The notes beneath the pieces were generated by a model, which saw nothing but the letters and a program-made list of their open reading frames with translations, was not told the DNA's origin and searched no databases. From Manis javanica (taxonomy: Eukaryota > Chordata > Mammalia > Pholidota > Manidae), in contig NC_133169.1 of NCBI RefSeq assembly GCF_040802235.1, forward strand, positions 47,933,034 through 47,997,033: a DNA stretch of 64,000 nt, in the 5' to 3' direction. The translations under genes were made by a program, and so were the position numbers. Each line of letters starts with the position of its first letter. The first letter of the stretch is position 1. Shown in pieces: positions 46,850 through 60,060 of the stretch.

Positions 46850-47345
46850 TGATTGCCCGTCCCTGGCTCCGCGCCCCCCGGTTGCTCCCCTGCCCTCCGC
46901 TACCCACAGACCTGCTGCATTGTGGGTAGGAGGCGGCCCCGGCTTCTGCGCCCCATCCCCGCGGGCCCGCTGCGCTGTGAGTAGGCGGTGGCAGCGGCGG
47001 CGGCGGGGGCGTGGGCGAGGTTGCGTGCGCAAGTGACTGAGAGGCTGAAGCAAGACGGGCAGTTGAAGATCAGGCACCACGTGCTGGGGGACTCGCAGCT
47101 CTATAGTCATCCCGAGTTGGGCAGTTGGATTGGTTATTGGATGTAAGCCCCTCGGACAGGGCATCCCTTTGATGAGGCCGCTCTTCACAGTGGAAACAGG
47201 CTCCGAGGGGCTGTATGTTATCTGCTGGCTCCCTGTAGCTGGGACAGCAAATGCTTCTTTGAAGCAGGATCTGGAAGGCCTCATATTCTGTCCCCACAGA
47301 ATATTAGTGATATTCCAGTATGTCCTTTCTACTCCACCAGGTAAT
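46850..47345. promoter_or_regulatory. CpG-rich block, possible first exon or retrocopy
   Basis: The first 200 bp are CpG-dense with a GGC run near 46990. The following 300 bp lose CpG gradually and read like untranslated mRNA. Frames of 150 codons (minus, 46832-47284) and 78 codons (plus, 47130-47366) have no domain. 'ccaccaggtaat' at about 47335 could be a plus-strand splice donor. It is either an orphan first exon with its promoter, or a retrocopy of a 5' UTR-rich transcript; I found no flanking duplication. Confidence 0.45.
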
Positions 47346-50284
47346 ATAAAAGCCTTGCCCCTCTGAAGGTTTTGTTCAAAGAGTCTTTCTTAACACTTTG
47401 AGTTATGATACTCATAGCTTATGTTGTGATTTGAAATAATAAATACATGGAGATATTAGAGAATAAACACAGTGGACTCCACTACAATAATCCTTGTGGT
47501 CTCATTTTTAAATTGCTTTATTTACAAAACGAAAATTAGCAAATGAAAATACAAAAGAAAAGTCACCACAAAAGTAAAATTATTCATATACACTTTAACA
47601 GGAACATTCTCTGAACTAATTTAGTCTGTTTAGCATATTTCCCTAGTTTTTTGTTCATTATCGATGTAGAAAAATATTATCCCATTTTAGCAACTACTCT
47701 TCTATAATGTGTTTTCAACTTCTATCCTGCATATCTTATAGAAAATATGACATTTAACTCTCTAGTGTTAGAAATTTATTTTTTAATGTTAAAAATTTAC
47801 AAATAATTGTTTACATCCATGTTGGCACATGTATTAGTTTTTTTTTAAATTAGGAATGAATATCCTGTCCTTTCTCTTTTTTAAGTGGTATGCTCAAGAA
47901 TTTTGGTTCATTTCATGTTTTATAGTTAAAGACCCAAAAGAGACTTGTGCCCAGGTGAAGAATACTAAGGATGTTCATAGGGTGAGAACCAAATAGAAAT
48001 GTCATAAGCTATAGACCTTTGTTCATGTATGTAAGACCCCAAAGGGTATAGTGTTTGTGCATGAAAGGCAGAGAGCATGAAAATATGAGGAGATAAGCAT
48101 ATATCAGTAGAGATGAATTTAAAAAATTAATTTTATGACTTTCTGGAAGATAATTTCAAATTTCCATTTTTTCTCCATCACTTTGAGTAAATAAATGCAA
48201 AGAAAAAAATAGAAAAGTTTATCCAGAGTATATAAGATCTGCTAGAGTTTGGTGAGGACATTAAAACAGAATAAAAATACCTAACATAAAAATATATCTG
48301 GAAACAAAATTGGATACTAACATTTTGTAAAAGGAGTTTCCCTTACAATGTAAAATAAAAAAGTGACCTCATGGTCTAGAATACTTGAATTATAAAATGT
48401 CTAGAAATCTGAAAAAGGCTTGTCAAAAATGTAAATATCTGTGGCTGAAGCAAACAAAACAGTCATCTGTAGTCATTTGAAACATTTTCTTAGGGATTGT
48501 ATGTGCATGATCTATGAAAATTGTCTATCTTTGGATTACACATACATTATTAAAGAATGATGATTGCTAGTGGGATAAAACAAGTTCCTTATACAGTTTT
48601 AAGTATGTATGACTTTTTAAAACAGCCAGCATAAAAGAAAAATGTTTCCATTTTTAAAAATTATAGTGATGTGTGATTGAAAACTCCTTTTTCCTTTTTT
48701 CCTGCTGTTATTCCTCACATCTGGTATGGATTAAACATCTCTAGGCTCTTGATCTTTAACCCTAAGTTGCTGAACAGAAATCTGATAGCCCATTTTTCTC
48801 TAAATTCTGTATTTATAGAAAGGAAAGGAGAATACTCAGCTTCCTCCAACATTTTAGCAGTCTTTTCTTTACACTAATATGTCACCTTTTTCATGGTGTT
48901 TACTTAGATTAACCATTGCATAGTTACACACCCAAGATGGTCAGAATATTGACCCAATAGTCCTTCTTAGAGCAGGCACCTAAAAATCAGCAGGATATAA
49001 ACAACTTCATAAAGAATGATGAAGTTCCAATGGGGCTAAAGGAAACTGGGTTTGTTTACCTTGATATCTCAAGGAAAGCAAAATATGTACCATTTTTTTT
49101 AAAGTTCTTTTTGCAAATAATCTGTTTACATAATTGTTGGCTATCATAGTTGCTGTATGTAATATGTTTGTCCTAATGGAAATAATCTGAGTTGATAAAA
49201 TTGGAAAGGTTCTGCCTTGATAATTTCTACAATGAGATTGTTACTAGTTTAGAAATTTGGCTGAGCTTTTCTGATAACAAAGTGTTGCTAAATTGTTAGC
49301 TAAAACCATGTTAAAAGAAGAGCTGCCAGAGAGGAGCCACATTGCTGCACACATAGGCTTATGTCGTGGCTTTTGGCAATGATGTTGGCAAATAAGGCAG
49401 TCAATGTATTCCCTGTTATTTCTCCTTGAACACAGAAAACCTCTTCATAACCATTGTGGTTTCACTTGCACTGTGTCTATTGCACAACTTCCCAAGCTCT
49501 CACTCTTCACCAGGAACCTGAGGATTGATGTTTATTTTGACTCACTAGAACTCGGATCCAACAAGATGTGTTGAACCTCAGCATTTTAGGATGATCAAGG
49601 GCACTATGCTGCTTTTTAACTCACTGCTGTGCTCTTTTTATTCTTCATGTCTATTTTCAAAGTTTTTCTTCTCTCCATCCCGTGTTTCTGTGTAATGTGT
49701 GGATAGAATTCAGTTCCGCAAAAGCACACAGCTGTCATCTGTGTTACCAGTCTCGGATCCAGCTGCTGTGTGCAGAGGTGGGGAGGGCTTAGTTCTGCCT
49801 TAGGCTCTTCCACGAGCCTTTGTCATTGCAACCAGATCCCTTAAACTGGCGGCATCGAGTAAGGCACGCAGTGAAAAGCAGCATATGAGCCTTCTTGACT
49901 CTGAAGACTAATGCTTATAGTTTTTGTGCTTTCTTTCTGTTTTTAGCATTTTAATGAAAGAGAATGAATAGGAACACTCTTGATTTTATCATACACTAGG
50001 AACTTTGAATTTTATTCTTAATCCAGGACTTTGAGGGCAGAATTTATGAAAGCTGTCATAAAGCCCCTTGTTTTCATAAGACCACAGGCATCAATAATGT
50101 GTCAAAGATAAACTAGACTACACTTTTATCATCTCTAGGACTTAGAAATGTCATCTTTCGTATCAGTCCATTTCCCAGCAGAAAACAGTACACTAACAAG
50201 GGGCAATTTGCATGAGCTTAATAAAGGATTTTTAAATGTAATTAAATTATTATTGTTAGCTTTGGAGAGAGAAAAGTATCTTTC
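47346..50284. other. No recognised feature
   Basis: About 2.9 kb of AT-rich DNA. I see no exon, RNA gene or confident interspersed repeat. Confidence 0.45.
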
Positions 50285-50452
50285 TTGTGAACAATTTCAT
50301 TAGAAATTCAACCATGCGTCTTACTATGTTGATAGACAGTGACCTCAATGGAGGGGTGAGGATTTGACAATATGGGTGAATGTTGAAACCACTCTGTTGT
50401 ATATGTGAAACCATCATAAGATTGTGTATCAATGATACTTTATTTAAAAAAA
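50285..50452 (+). mobile_element. Short L1 3' end
   Basis: 'atgttgatagacagtgacc', 'gaggatttgacaatatggg', then 'catcataagattgtgtatc' and a poly(A) of nine. It is the same L1 3' UTR type as at 3.1, 8.0 and 19.2 kb. Confidence 0.75.
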
Positions 50453-50742
50453 AATTCAGCCATGGCTTCATTTTTGATTTTGTTGCTTTTCCTTCAGTTA
50501 AATTCATTACAATTAAGTTGAATAGTTTTAAATAAAAATAGGACCTATGAGCTCAATTTTATAAAAGCACATATATCCCTCTTTATGTAAATATACCAAA
50601 AAGGACTCCACCAATATTTACCTAATGTTAACAAGTTATTTTTGAATTTAAGATGTTTCAAATTGTATATATTTTTATTTTCTACATAATTTCAGTTTGG
50701 TGTAATAAGGTATAATTTTTGCAAAACACTACATTAACTTAA

Positions 50743-51617
50743 AAAATAGATCTGAACATACCTCAAGACAAATGCTGGGCATAAAAGCCACAGGGCATAA
50801 ATCGCAAAGAAGTTAAAAGCTAACCTTTTCAAACAATATTGCTTCTCTCTCACTTACCAACTTTATATTTCCCTGTATGGCTCTGGAAGATGACTGGTTA
50901 GCCAGAGACGGGTAAGATTCCTCAAGAGAGGAACAACATAAGACAGGCACAGTCACAGGGGGGCCATCAGGTGATAAATTGGGGATCAACAGAGGTGAGG
51001 CTTAGAACCCCACCCCCCCTGTTTTGAGAGAAATCTTCTGCATCCGTGGATGTTTTGTTGCCCTTTTCAAGCTTGGATTAACACTTAGTCTATAGGCACA
51101 GACCTGATCATCTACATTTGCCCTCTTACAGCACTAAACTATGTTTTCTACCTTTATCTTGCATCTACCTACCACTTCAGCATTTTATTAAAAATAATAA
51201 TAATAATAACAATAATATTAAGGGAGAAATGTGGGATTCACATATAAATCAAGTATAAAAATCAAACAAATATTCGTATTCGACCTGATTGTTTATAGTT
51301 CATAATGCGTGATCAAAACCGAAAGTTTCTGTGATGACTGCCCTTGCACTGTTCATCATGTAAGAACTCATTCACTATGTAAGAATTTGTTCACCATGTA
51401 AGAACTTGTTTGTTATGCTTCAGAAGATTGGAGACGGTTGAGAACTAGACTTGGGGTTGATTAATGATTGTGCATTGAGTCCCCTATACAGAATTTTATT
51501 GTTGCTAACAAGCATTTGATCAATAAATATGAGAGATGCCCTCTCAAAACAAAATAAATAAATAAATAAATAAATAAATAAAAAATTTATGCCAATAAAA
51601 TAAAATAGATCTGAACA
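50743..51617 (+). mobile_element. Non-L1 retroposed unit with 16-bp target-site duplication
   Basis: Copies of aaaatagatctgaaca at 50743-50758 and 51602-51617 bracket 843 bp. The unit ends with AATAAA, then 'tatgagagatgccctctc', then an A-rich tail containing (AAAT)n, so it behaves like a polyadenylated RNA inserted by L1 machinery. It has no L1 sequence, no tRNA-like A and B boxes that I can see, and no long ORF. Internal features are an (AAT)n run near 51192-51211 and a 19-bp unit repeated three times at 51358-51414. It could be a lineage-specific retroposon or a processed copy of a long non-coding RNA or LTR transcript. Confidence 0.8.
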
Positions 51618-54300
51618 AAATTATGTAAAGTTGTAAACAGTTAATTCCAGGTGGTGGAACAAAATGTTTTTAAAAGCTATTGGAAACCGTCAGGGAAGGT
51701 GAGTGAATCCAGGGCTAACGATAGTAGGAAGCTGCTCCTCTCCGCAGGTGTGAAGGGGCTGGAGAGGACAGCCAGAGGGTGGCTGTGCAGGATTTGTGCC
51801 CTTGGGAGACTAACTCCTGTACTGACACCCGGCTGCCTCAGTGGGAAGGGAGCTGGGGAATAAGGACCAAACTGCATTCTCCTCCCACTCTGTTCTGTGA
51901 TAGGAAATCACTGTTCAAACATGACCGTACTAAAGGATACAAAAGGTTTTTGTCTTGTCCACAGAGAACAAACTCCTGTGGCACAAAACAAGGCAAAAAT
52001 ACTTGGAGAGGGGTCAAGGAAGGGCAGATGGGGAATGACCAACACATGTGTGAGCTGAAGCTTTAAACCTGAAGATCTCAATTCTTTGCTGCTCCATGAT
52101 TGTGCCTGTCCCTGAAACATCGCTATCTGCCATACTTGAAATATATTCATGCAATTTCTTATATGGTCTAATTGTAGAATGGTAAGTCTGATTTATTATT
52201 TCCATACTGGTGTATTTAAAACATGTTTTAGAATCTTCATTTGCATTTTTTTTAGTATTGATAGCTCCTTGTGTAAATGGAAGTATCACAAGTATCTTGA
52301 ATAATACACAAAAACTAATCCAGAAAAGTTGAGTTTAGGATTGCTCAAGTTTTTCCTGATAGTCAGAGGATAAACAGGATCTGATTTGCTCTCCTTCAGG
52401 ATTGTTAAGATTAATGTCATGTTATTTTCTTGTTTGTGTAAATCTGTAGATTGGAGTATAGGCAGGGGCTGAGTTTAAGTTCTGGGAATCATAAGGAACA
52501 TTTGTTTGTTTCTGAAAATATATATAATGCCACAGAAACATACAATATACAATACCTAGGTGAATGGATAGAGGTATTTTATTTGTCTCCTCATCATGAA
52601 TGGGTCTCTGTGAGAAGTAGATATAATAAAGTGATTTTTCTGAAAAATGGCAAAAACTGCTATTACTAAAACCTTATCAAAGAACATGTCTCTCCATATT
52701 GCTAGGAAGGACACTGCTCAACAGGTGGCACTCATACTTCAGTGAAACAATTGTTGGGAAATGAATAAAGAACTATGTTTCATACCATACCTCATTGCCA
52801 TATAGTTTCTGTTTCTCTTGTATTTTCATCAATTTCTCCTACATTACACAGTTTAATGTGATTTATTGTGCAAATGTTCATAAAATTCATTTAACTACAT
52901 TCATCATATGAAGTCATTTAACAGTTATTTAAATTTCAAAAAAATGTAATATTTTATTATTAACATAAAACAGTTCTCGTAGAAGTATAGAAAACTGGAA
53001 TGTTGCTATGAACATAGCTAAGAAAATTTGATTATAAGCGAGACATTTCTGGCAAAAATAAAAGACACTTGATAAAAACAAGAATATACATAAAACAGTG
53101 AGCCACAGACTCTTTGCTTTTTGATTAGTAGAAGCAGGAAATACAGATATTTATCTCATGGTATTTACAAAAGCATTTTGCAGCATTACTGTCTAACTGA
53201 AAAGGGAAAACTGAGCTAATTACTATTCTGATTGTTGTAGGAGATTTCAGTGGGCATATTCTACATAGAACATAGGCCTAAAGAAAGAGTAAGAACAAAA
53301 TACATACGGATTTCTAGGCCATTTCAAAATAATTACTCTCTTAGTAATTGATGTCCATATAGCTATTATTTTCAGCTCAGAAATTCCAGCAGAACCACTG
53401 TCCAATGGAGCCATGGTGGGAATTTTCACTGTAATATTTGTAATTTATTTCTGTTGGACCTGGATATTCAGCCCATTAACTATGTGGCTATCTGATATAT
53501 CAGGTTTCTCCACATTGTGATTCAGTATACTTCCCTCTTCAGAATTCTTTGATGTGTATTGTTTTTTCAAGTCCTTCTCTGAAATTTTTATATATTGACA
53601 AATGGCAGTTTTTAGGATTAAGTTTCAACATTAACCTAAACTAAGGTGTTTAGGAGTTGTACCACATGCTAGAATGTTCACATTACAATGAATGTGGTAT
53701 TGGAAGCAAATCTACTTTTTTAAGACACCCTTTAAAACTGGAGTTTCCATGTTTAACAATCGTTCCTGATTATGACAAGTTGAACCAGTTAGAATAAATG
53801 CAAACTTGCACACAGTCTCAATTATGGCTCCTCAAACACCAGAGTAAAATAGCAGTAACTCTTTGTTAGTATTTCTTCTGTCAGACAAAGTAGTGTTTTT
53901 TGACCACTAACTGAAAACTGAATTGGTCAAGAATTACTGAATTGTTCATATTGTGTTAAAATGATTTCACTTTATCATTACGATAGATTTGTCACTAATT
54001 TTAAATGACAATATTTTTTCTATTTCATCAATATATACTCAAACTAAATATGATAACTACCACATAATAAGAAATAAGTAAATATTTGTTGAATAAATGA
54101 TAAGTGATTTAAGAAAATCGAATGATTTTGGTTCTAGTATTCTTCATACTTGTTTTCTCCAAAACAATGTTTTCTTCAAAACAATGAATGATATTGGAAG
54201 GTATTATACAAAATTAAGATGATATAACAAGTATTCAAATTAAGCAACCTAGTAAAATTTATAAAATGCTGTAAAAACTTAGATGTAATTGTATTTTTAT
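51618..54300. other. No recognised feature
   Basis: Mixed, mostly AT-rich DNA. The part at 51.65-52.1 kb has higher complexity and overlapping short frames on both strands, but no protein similarity I can name. Confidence 0.4.
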
Positions 54301-56487
54301 AAAAATTATGCCTTAGGCCCGGCCGCGGCCCTGAGCTGACAACACGCGGCCACGGCGCGGCTCCCGGCGCGCGCCCGTCGCCGAGCCTTGGGCGACAAGA
54401 AGAGCCCCACCAGGCCGAAGCGGCAGCCAAAGCCGTCGTCAGACGAGGGCTACTGGGACTGCAGCGTGTGCACCTTCCGGAACGGCGCCGAGGCCTTCAA
54501 GTGCATGATGTGCGACGTGCGCCAAGGGCACCTCCACCCGAAAACCACGACCTGTCTCCCAGCAGGTCACTCGGCAGTTTGTGCCCCCTACACAGTCAAA
54601 GAAAGAGAAAAAAGATAAAGTAGAAAAAGAAAAAAGTGAAAAGTGAAAAGGAAACACCTAGTAAAAAGAACAGTCATAAGAAAACCAGGCCAAGATTGAA
54701 AAATGTGGATCGGAGCAGTGCTCAGCACTTGGAAGTCACCGTTGGGGATCTGACAGTCATTATCACAGACTTTAAGGAGAAAACGAAGTCACCGCCCGCG
54801 GCCAGTGCCACCTCCGCGGATCAGCACAGTCAGAGCGGCTCCGGCTCGGGTAACACTGAGAGGGGCGTGTCCAGGTCATCCTCGCCCCGCGGAGAAGCCT
54901 CGTCACTGAATGGAGAGTCTCATTAAAGTTTATTTTCTCCAGTTTTTTAGTCACTTCTGTCATACCATGCAAATGCACAGATAATGCCAAGAAGTACCAC
55001 ATTTTCATGACCTATTCATGCACAATCCATAATTTGCTTTTTACATAAAATACGAATTTGTTACACTTATTGCAGTCTATGCCTACCAAACATTTCCAGA
55101 CTTAACATTTTGGTCTCCACAGTCACAGGTACCATGAAAATGTGGTTGAATTATTCATTCTGCAGTGTTACTGGTAAGTCTATTTTCACTTTTAGTTTAG
55201 TGAATTGTAACATATAATTCTTGAATTCTCTACTATTGGCATGTAATGAATTTAAATTTTTATAACATAGTGCAAGCTGCCTAAATGTATTATTTGAGAA
55301 TTGTGAAACAAATAGTTATATGTATACAAGTCAAAAATCAACTATTGCTGCAACAGAATTTTCTTACTGGTTCTCCTCTTAAATACACCTGCTGGTATAC
55401 TTGCTGTGGTTAAACAGGAAAATTGCTATTAAATAAAAAACTTGTATGAACCATTGCCAATGTTTTCGACATATTTTACTAAATTATTGTTCCTGAATTG
55501 TTTCTGGTTTTGTTTTTTTGTTTTTTTGCTTTATCTTTCAAAACATTCATTTATTGTAATGTTTACTAGGAGACTAGTAAACAATAAAACATTGATTATT
55601 TAGCTTTGTAATTCAGGTTTAGTGCTGTTGTCATTGAACACTGGTATTTTCTGTATTATATAAAACATTTAAAATTCAAATAATTATAAGCATTTGGCAA
55701 AAAAAAAAAAAAAAGAGGAGAGAAAAGAAACCTGCCATAATTTAAAACTGCAATTTTGGAGAAGCTTTAACTTAATAGTTTTATCACTGTTTCCTGGCCC
55801 CAAACTTTAGCCAGCGTCATAGAAGTATGAATCTAATTAATATAGAAATGAGAACTGTTGCACAGAACTGGAAAATAACTTATCTTAAAATGAGTTTAAT
55901 TGGCCTCTTACTATATATAAGAATTCTTAAAAAAAATCATAGTGCCCTATTTTCAGACACAACCGCCAGTTTACGCATTTTATCAATATCCTGAAATTTA
56001 AAAAGTATTTACAGCCCCTCACTATTATATAAAATTACCAATAAAATATTTTTATGACTACAGATATTGCATTTTTGTTTACAACTAATCAAGTGTTTTA
56101 TGTTGTATTTAAAAATCCAACCTAGAAACCACGTAGTACTGCTTAAATTCTTTGAGGGTCTCCTGCTTTCTCTTATCCATTTGCTTAATGTATATCCATC
56201 TACGGGGACTTCAGGAATATAAATAAACTTAAAGTATAACTTGAATACAGAATATCACATAAAGACATCATGTTAGCATTTGCAGAAAAGAAAAACTGTA
56301 GACCCTGACAGTTGTGATATTTGGTGGTTTCGCGTTGTAATGTAATTTTCTGTTTGATTGCAGAACTTTTTACAGGCACAATGGTACTGTCTTTTTTTGT
56401 AAAATGCTAGTTGTGAAATACAGTTAATTGCATACAGTAAAAGTCTGTGAATAAAACAGTTATATACCTCAAAAAAATTATGCCTTA
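54301..56487 (+). pseudogene. YAF2: YAF2 processed pseudogene
   Basis: Intronless copy of the mRNA for YY1-associated factor 2, a Polycomb PRC1 subunit and RYBP paralogue. The first part reads [20 protein letters not shown], then the RanBP2-type zinc finger with CSVC and CMMC. The last 90 codons ([19 protein letters not shown] to SSLNGESH, stop before 54927) are well kept. Lesions are start ATG to TTG at 54388, a one-base insertion near 54518 after the zinc finger, and a 7-bp duplication (tgaaaag) near 54640. The 3' UTR follows to AATAAA at 56450-56455. The insert is flanked by aaaaattatgcctta at 54301-54315 and 56473-56487, proof of L1-mediated retrotransposition. The GC-rich 5' end comes from the parent's 5' UTR. 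It cannot encode full YAF2. Confidence 0.92.
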
Positions 56488-56592
56488 TACTTTAAGTTAA
56501 ACTTCAGATTTGGTGTTCTTCTCTACTGTGCTAAAAAAATATGATGGGTATGTATAACTAGAGTATGGCTGTCTTGACACAACTTGGTAATT

Positions 56593-56916
56593 TTATTGAT
56601 GAGAATTTAAATGATTAAGCCATAAGAAATGAATAAATATCCATCCTGTTTTACCAATTATTTTCCCCAGGACAAATCCATTAATGTAACATTTAGCTTG
56701 AAGTCTTCTGTTGTCTTGCCAATGGGCTTCATCCGCAAACAAGTTCACTGTGGATTCAGTGAGACTGAGGAATGACAATGGAACATTCTTGGGGTAAAAG
56801 GGCTTATGGCCCAACTTTGTTCTCCCGGTGATAGGTCGAGCACTAGGATCGTGTCTGCACCCAGAGGTCTGCAGATCTGTAATCCTTCTCCTAATCCTCC
56901 TTGTCTCTGCCTCCAC
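56593..56916 (-). other. 107-codon open frame, unidentified
   Basis: Open on the minus strand, beginning at a GTG rather than ATG and ending just before an AATAAA-like 'caataaaa' on the same strand. I recognise no domain; a stretch reading KPFYPKNVPLSFLSLTES has a compositionally normal, protein-like look. It may be a fragment of a retroelement or of an old retrocopy, or chance. Confidence 0.25.
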
Positions 56917-58499
56917 CTACTGCACTGGGCAGAGCTCTTTATCTAGTGACTCAGTCAATACTAGCCTAGGAGTGTGGGAGCATTAGTCTAGCAGCAGGCC
57001 AGTTACATCATCAAGTACTTTAGGTTCAGGTGAGGATCCTGGCCATCAGAACTCCCATTTTCCCCACTGATGTTTTTCTCCCTTGTCACATTTACTACTT
57101 TGGTTAATGATAGGTTGATTTTATTTACATTTCTCCTGTGTTATTTTATTTTTAGTTATTTGAACTGATAGTACATGAGAAGTTAAAATATCTAAAATAT
57201 CTAAAGTAGTAAAAAAGAGCCTTTAGATGGATTTCCAGTGTAATTGTAATTCTCAAAATTATATTTTTCTCATTTATTCAATATTCTGTCATGTTTTCTT
57301 TCAAATTTTGACAGGATGAAAAATAAAGTGTTCCATAGAGGGTGAAAGCTGCAAATAAAGTCCGTGCCATATTTGCACTCATAAGAGAGATAATTAGCTG
57401 AAAATCATAAGATGGTATTCAGTGGATACCACTTTTTCATGCTTGTGACAAATGGTTTTACCAGGTAAAGGCCAGAAAGCTGGTAAAATACAAATTGAAA
57501 TGTTAGTAGTAAGAAAAGATCCACAAAAATAGGACTACTGCTTGTGGGTTTTCATATCATTTGGTAATGATATGTCACCTGTTACCTGAAAACTCTTTTT
57601 GGTATTTAAAATATTTTCAGCAAAGGAAATAATGAGCCAACAAAATAACTTTTCCAAACCTATGATTTCACTGAATTTATTTGATTTGTGCTCTATACAT
57701 AGATACAGTTGTGTATTTGTAAAACTGGTAGCTAGCTAAACACTATTAAGGAGAAAGCCAGAGCATCAAAAAGTTTCCACCTTTACAGGAAAAGCAAGAC
57801 TTGGGTTATTAGTTTAACAGCTTTTAATATCTTGGGACATTAAAACAATTACCACTTGGAGAAAATGATTTAGCTAGCTGTGAAAGCTCTTCAGGAGTGC
57901 CTAAATAGTTAGAAACATTTTTCAGACTGGGTCTGTGAATTTAATGGCCATCTCTGGACATATGATCAGCCTTGATACTGGAATTGCTTTGCATGGTATG
58001 AAGCTTGCCCTAGTAAAGCAAGCAAAATCTTCTGGTGCTCTTATCAAATATAGAAATATTTAACAGTGTGCCCAACCATAGTCTTATATGTACACATATT
58101 CAAAATATATGAAGGCTCATAAATGCAATTTCAATTAAGCCAATAAATATGAATTAAATCTTTGAAAGAGTGTTTCAACTTTCTCCCTTGGTTTATGAGT
58201 GTTTCCAAAACATTACCCTGCTGGTTCAGTAAGAATCTGCTGCCTGGGGTGTCATTGGAGGAACCACTTCCTAAAAATCTGAACCTCCGTGCTGCTGTGA
58301 TATCAGCACAGTGATTTGCCCAAAACTCTGATAATATAGTAGCTTTCTACAAATTTCTGTATCTCACTGAAAATCACGTATCTTTCAAATGTGACATATC
58401 CCCCAAATCCACTGCAGTATTTTCTTACAATAAGTGATTAAATCAGCTGCTAGAGATTGAAAGACCACTGAGACTCAACTGAGGATCTTCTCCACCTGG
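56917..58499. other. No recognised feature
   Basis: AT-rich intergenic DNA, nothing recognised. Confidence 0.45.
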
Positions 58500-60060
58500 G
58501 GCCTAATAAAGTTGATTTGTATATAAGGACCCACAAAATAGAGGTCTCCTCAGGGGCCTGGCCCATATCATAAATCTAAACCAAAGTCAGCCTGTGTTTA
58601 CGGGAAACACCTGTCAAGGAAACCTATCATACACCAATCACAATTCACCAACTCAGCTTTACCTTGTATACCTTACCCAAGAAATTTTACCTGTGAGATC
58701 CCTGACCTCCTAGCCAGTCATGCCCTGTTTCTCCATTGCCTCTTCTAACTCTGTGAAATGTGCTCTTGCACCATATCCCCTGGAATAGTGTTCACTGCTT
58801 TTGAGGTACTATACTCCCCTAACCATGGGTTGTATACTTGTGAATAAAGAACATCAAACTCATTACTGAAAGTTTAAATTTTGTCTTTTGACAGTTTGGG
58901 TAACAAGATGGGATCTGAAGACATCTGCTGAACATTCTTGGGATTAGTTGTCTGCCCAGGCGAAGGTACCCCAGGTGCCCTTTGGGTTGGCTCCCTTGTC
59001 CACTACTCGCAAGGAGCTCTGGGAAGTTCTCTCAGATGGGGCTCCACTTGTTTTATGTTCTGAGCTCTTAGAGTTTGTTTGTTCTATCCTTCTGGGTACA
59101 AAACTGGGGTTTGCAAGGGTCCAGATGTGGAAATTGGGATATGAGAGACTAGGTTTTCATGGTAAAGATCTAGTGGGATGCAATATTTGGTTTTGTGTCG
59201 ACCTCATCTACAAGGTAAGTGCCTTCAGGAAGTCCTGACAGGCCTCAGGAACTGTACACAGGCATCCAGAAACAGTATTGTGGTTGAATTAAGGAGGATC
59301 ATTTCAAGTGAAAATCTTGGGTATCCCAGCATCTAAAGAAAGCAAGACAGTAGCGCTTAGGGGACTCAGGAGGTAAGGCTACAGCATAACCTCTGGAGGA
59401 CTTGGGGGAATAAAAGAAGAAACTCAGACTTTTTTGACCAAGAGCTCACCAAAATCTAACTAGTACGAGTTGTACTATAAAAGCCATTAGGGTATCTGCC
59501 ACCATAAAGAAATTTTTCCTGAAAGAAATAATAGATTTATTGCTTGTGGGACTCTCAGAAGCCAAAACCACAAAATTGGTGGGCCCAGGCCTAGCACTTA
59601 AAATCTGTTGGGGTGATCAATCACCTAACTGTAAGACTGTGCTAGGGTAAATTGGTCACAGAACAGGTTAGATTTGCATTAGGTTACCTGCCAATCCCAA
59701 GACAATTTTTGTGCAATGAGTTACACTGTAAAACACCACAACATCCCCAGCCTAGTGGCATATCCCTCCTAGGTATTAATTTGGCTTTAAGAGACTCAAT
59801 GCTTAGCTGAAGAAATGGGATCTTCAAGTTACAAAGAATTAGGTGTGCCACTTCTGGCACACCTGATTATTTTGTGTTTAAGAACTGTGGTCCTAGAAGC
59901 TGTAGATATATATAAAAATGGCAAAATCTTACTAAGGAAACCTGGAATTATAGTTACCCTCATGTTGGATGTTCCAATTAGACAAATCATTCATTTAAGA
60001 AGTGCTCATGAAAGAAAGGGGGATGGCATACCCTAAATCAGGCAGAATAGCATACCTATC
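58500..60060 (+). mobile_element. Degenerate endogenous retrovirus: 5' LTR, leader and gag start
   Basis: The LTR part (about 58500-58893) has AATAAA at 58843-58848 and a U5-like T-rich end. A leader with 'aagatgggatctgaagac' follows. At 59815 an ATG opens a 73-codon frame with Met-Gly-Ser-Ser-Ser, the N-myristoylation pattern of retroviral Gag, then stops. Class I affinity is inferred from layout. No pol or env is recognisable and no second matching LTR of the same type was seen, so the provirus is truncated and non-functional. Confidence 0.5.

Noticed and set aside
54388-54618. The frame starting at 54388 taken as a functional short zinc finger protein.
   Set aside because: It starts at TTG in place of the parental ATG and shifts out of frame after the zinc finger; it is part of the YAF2 retrocopy.
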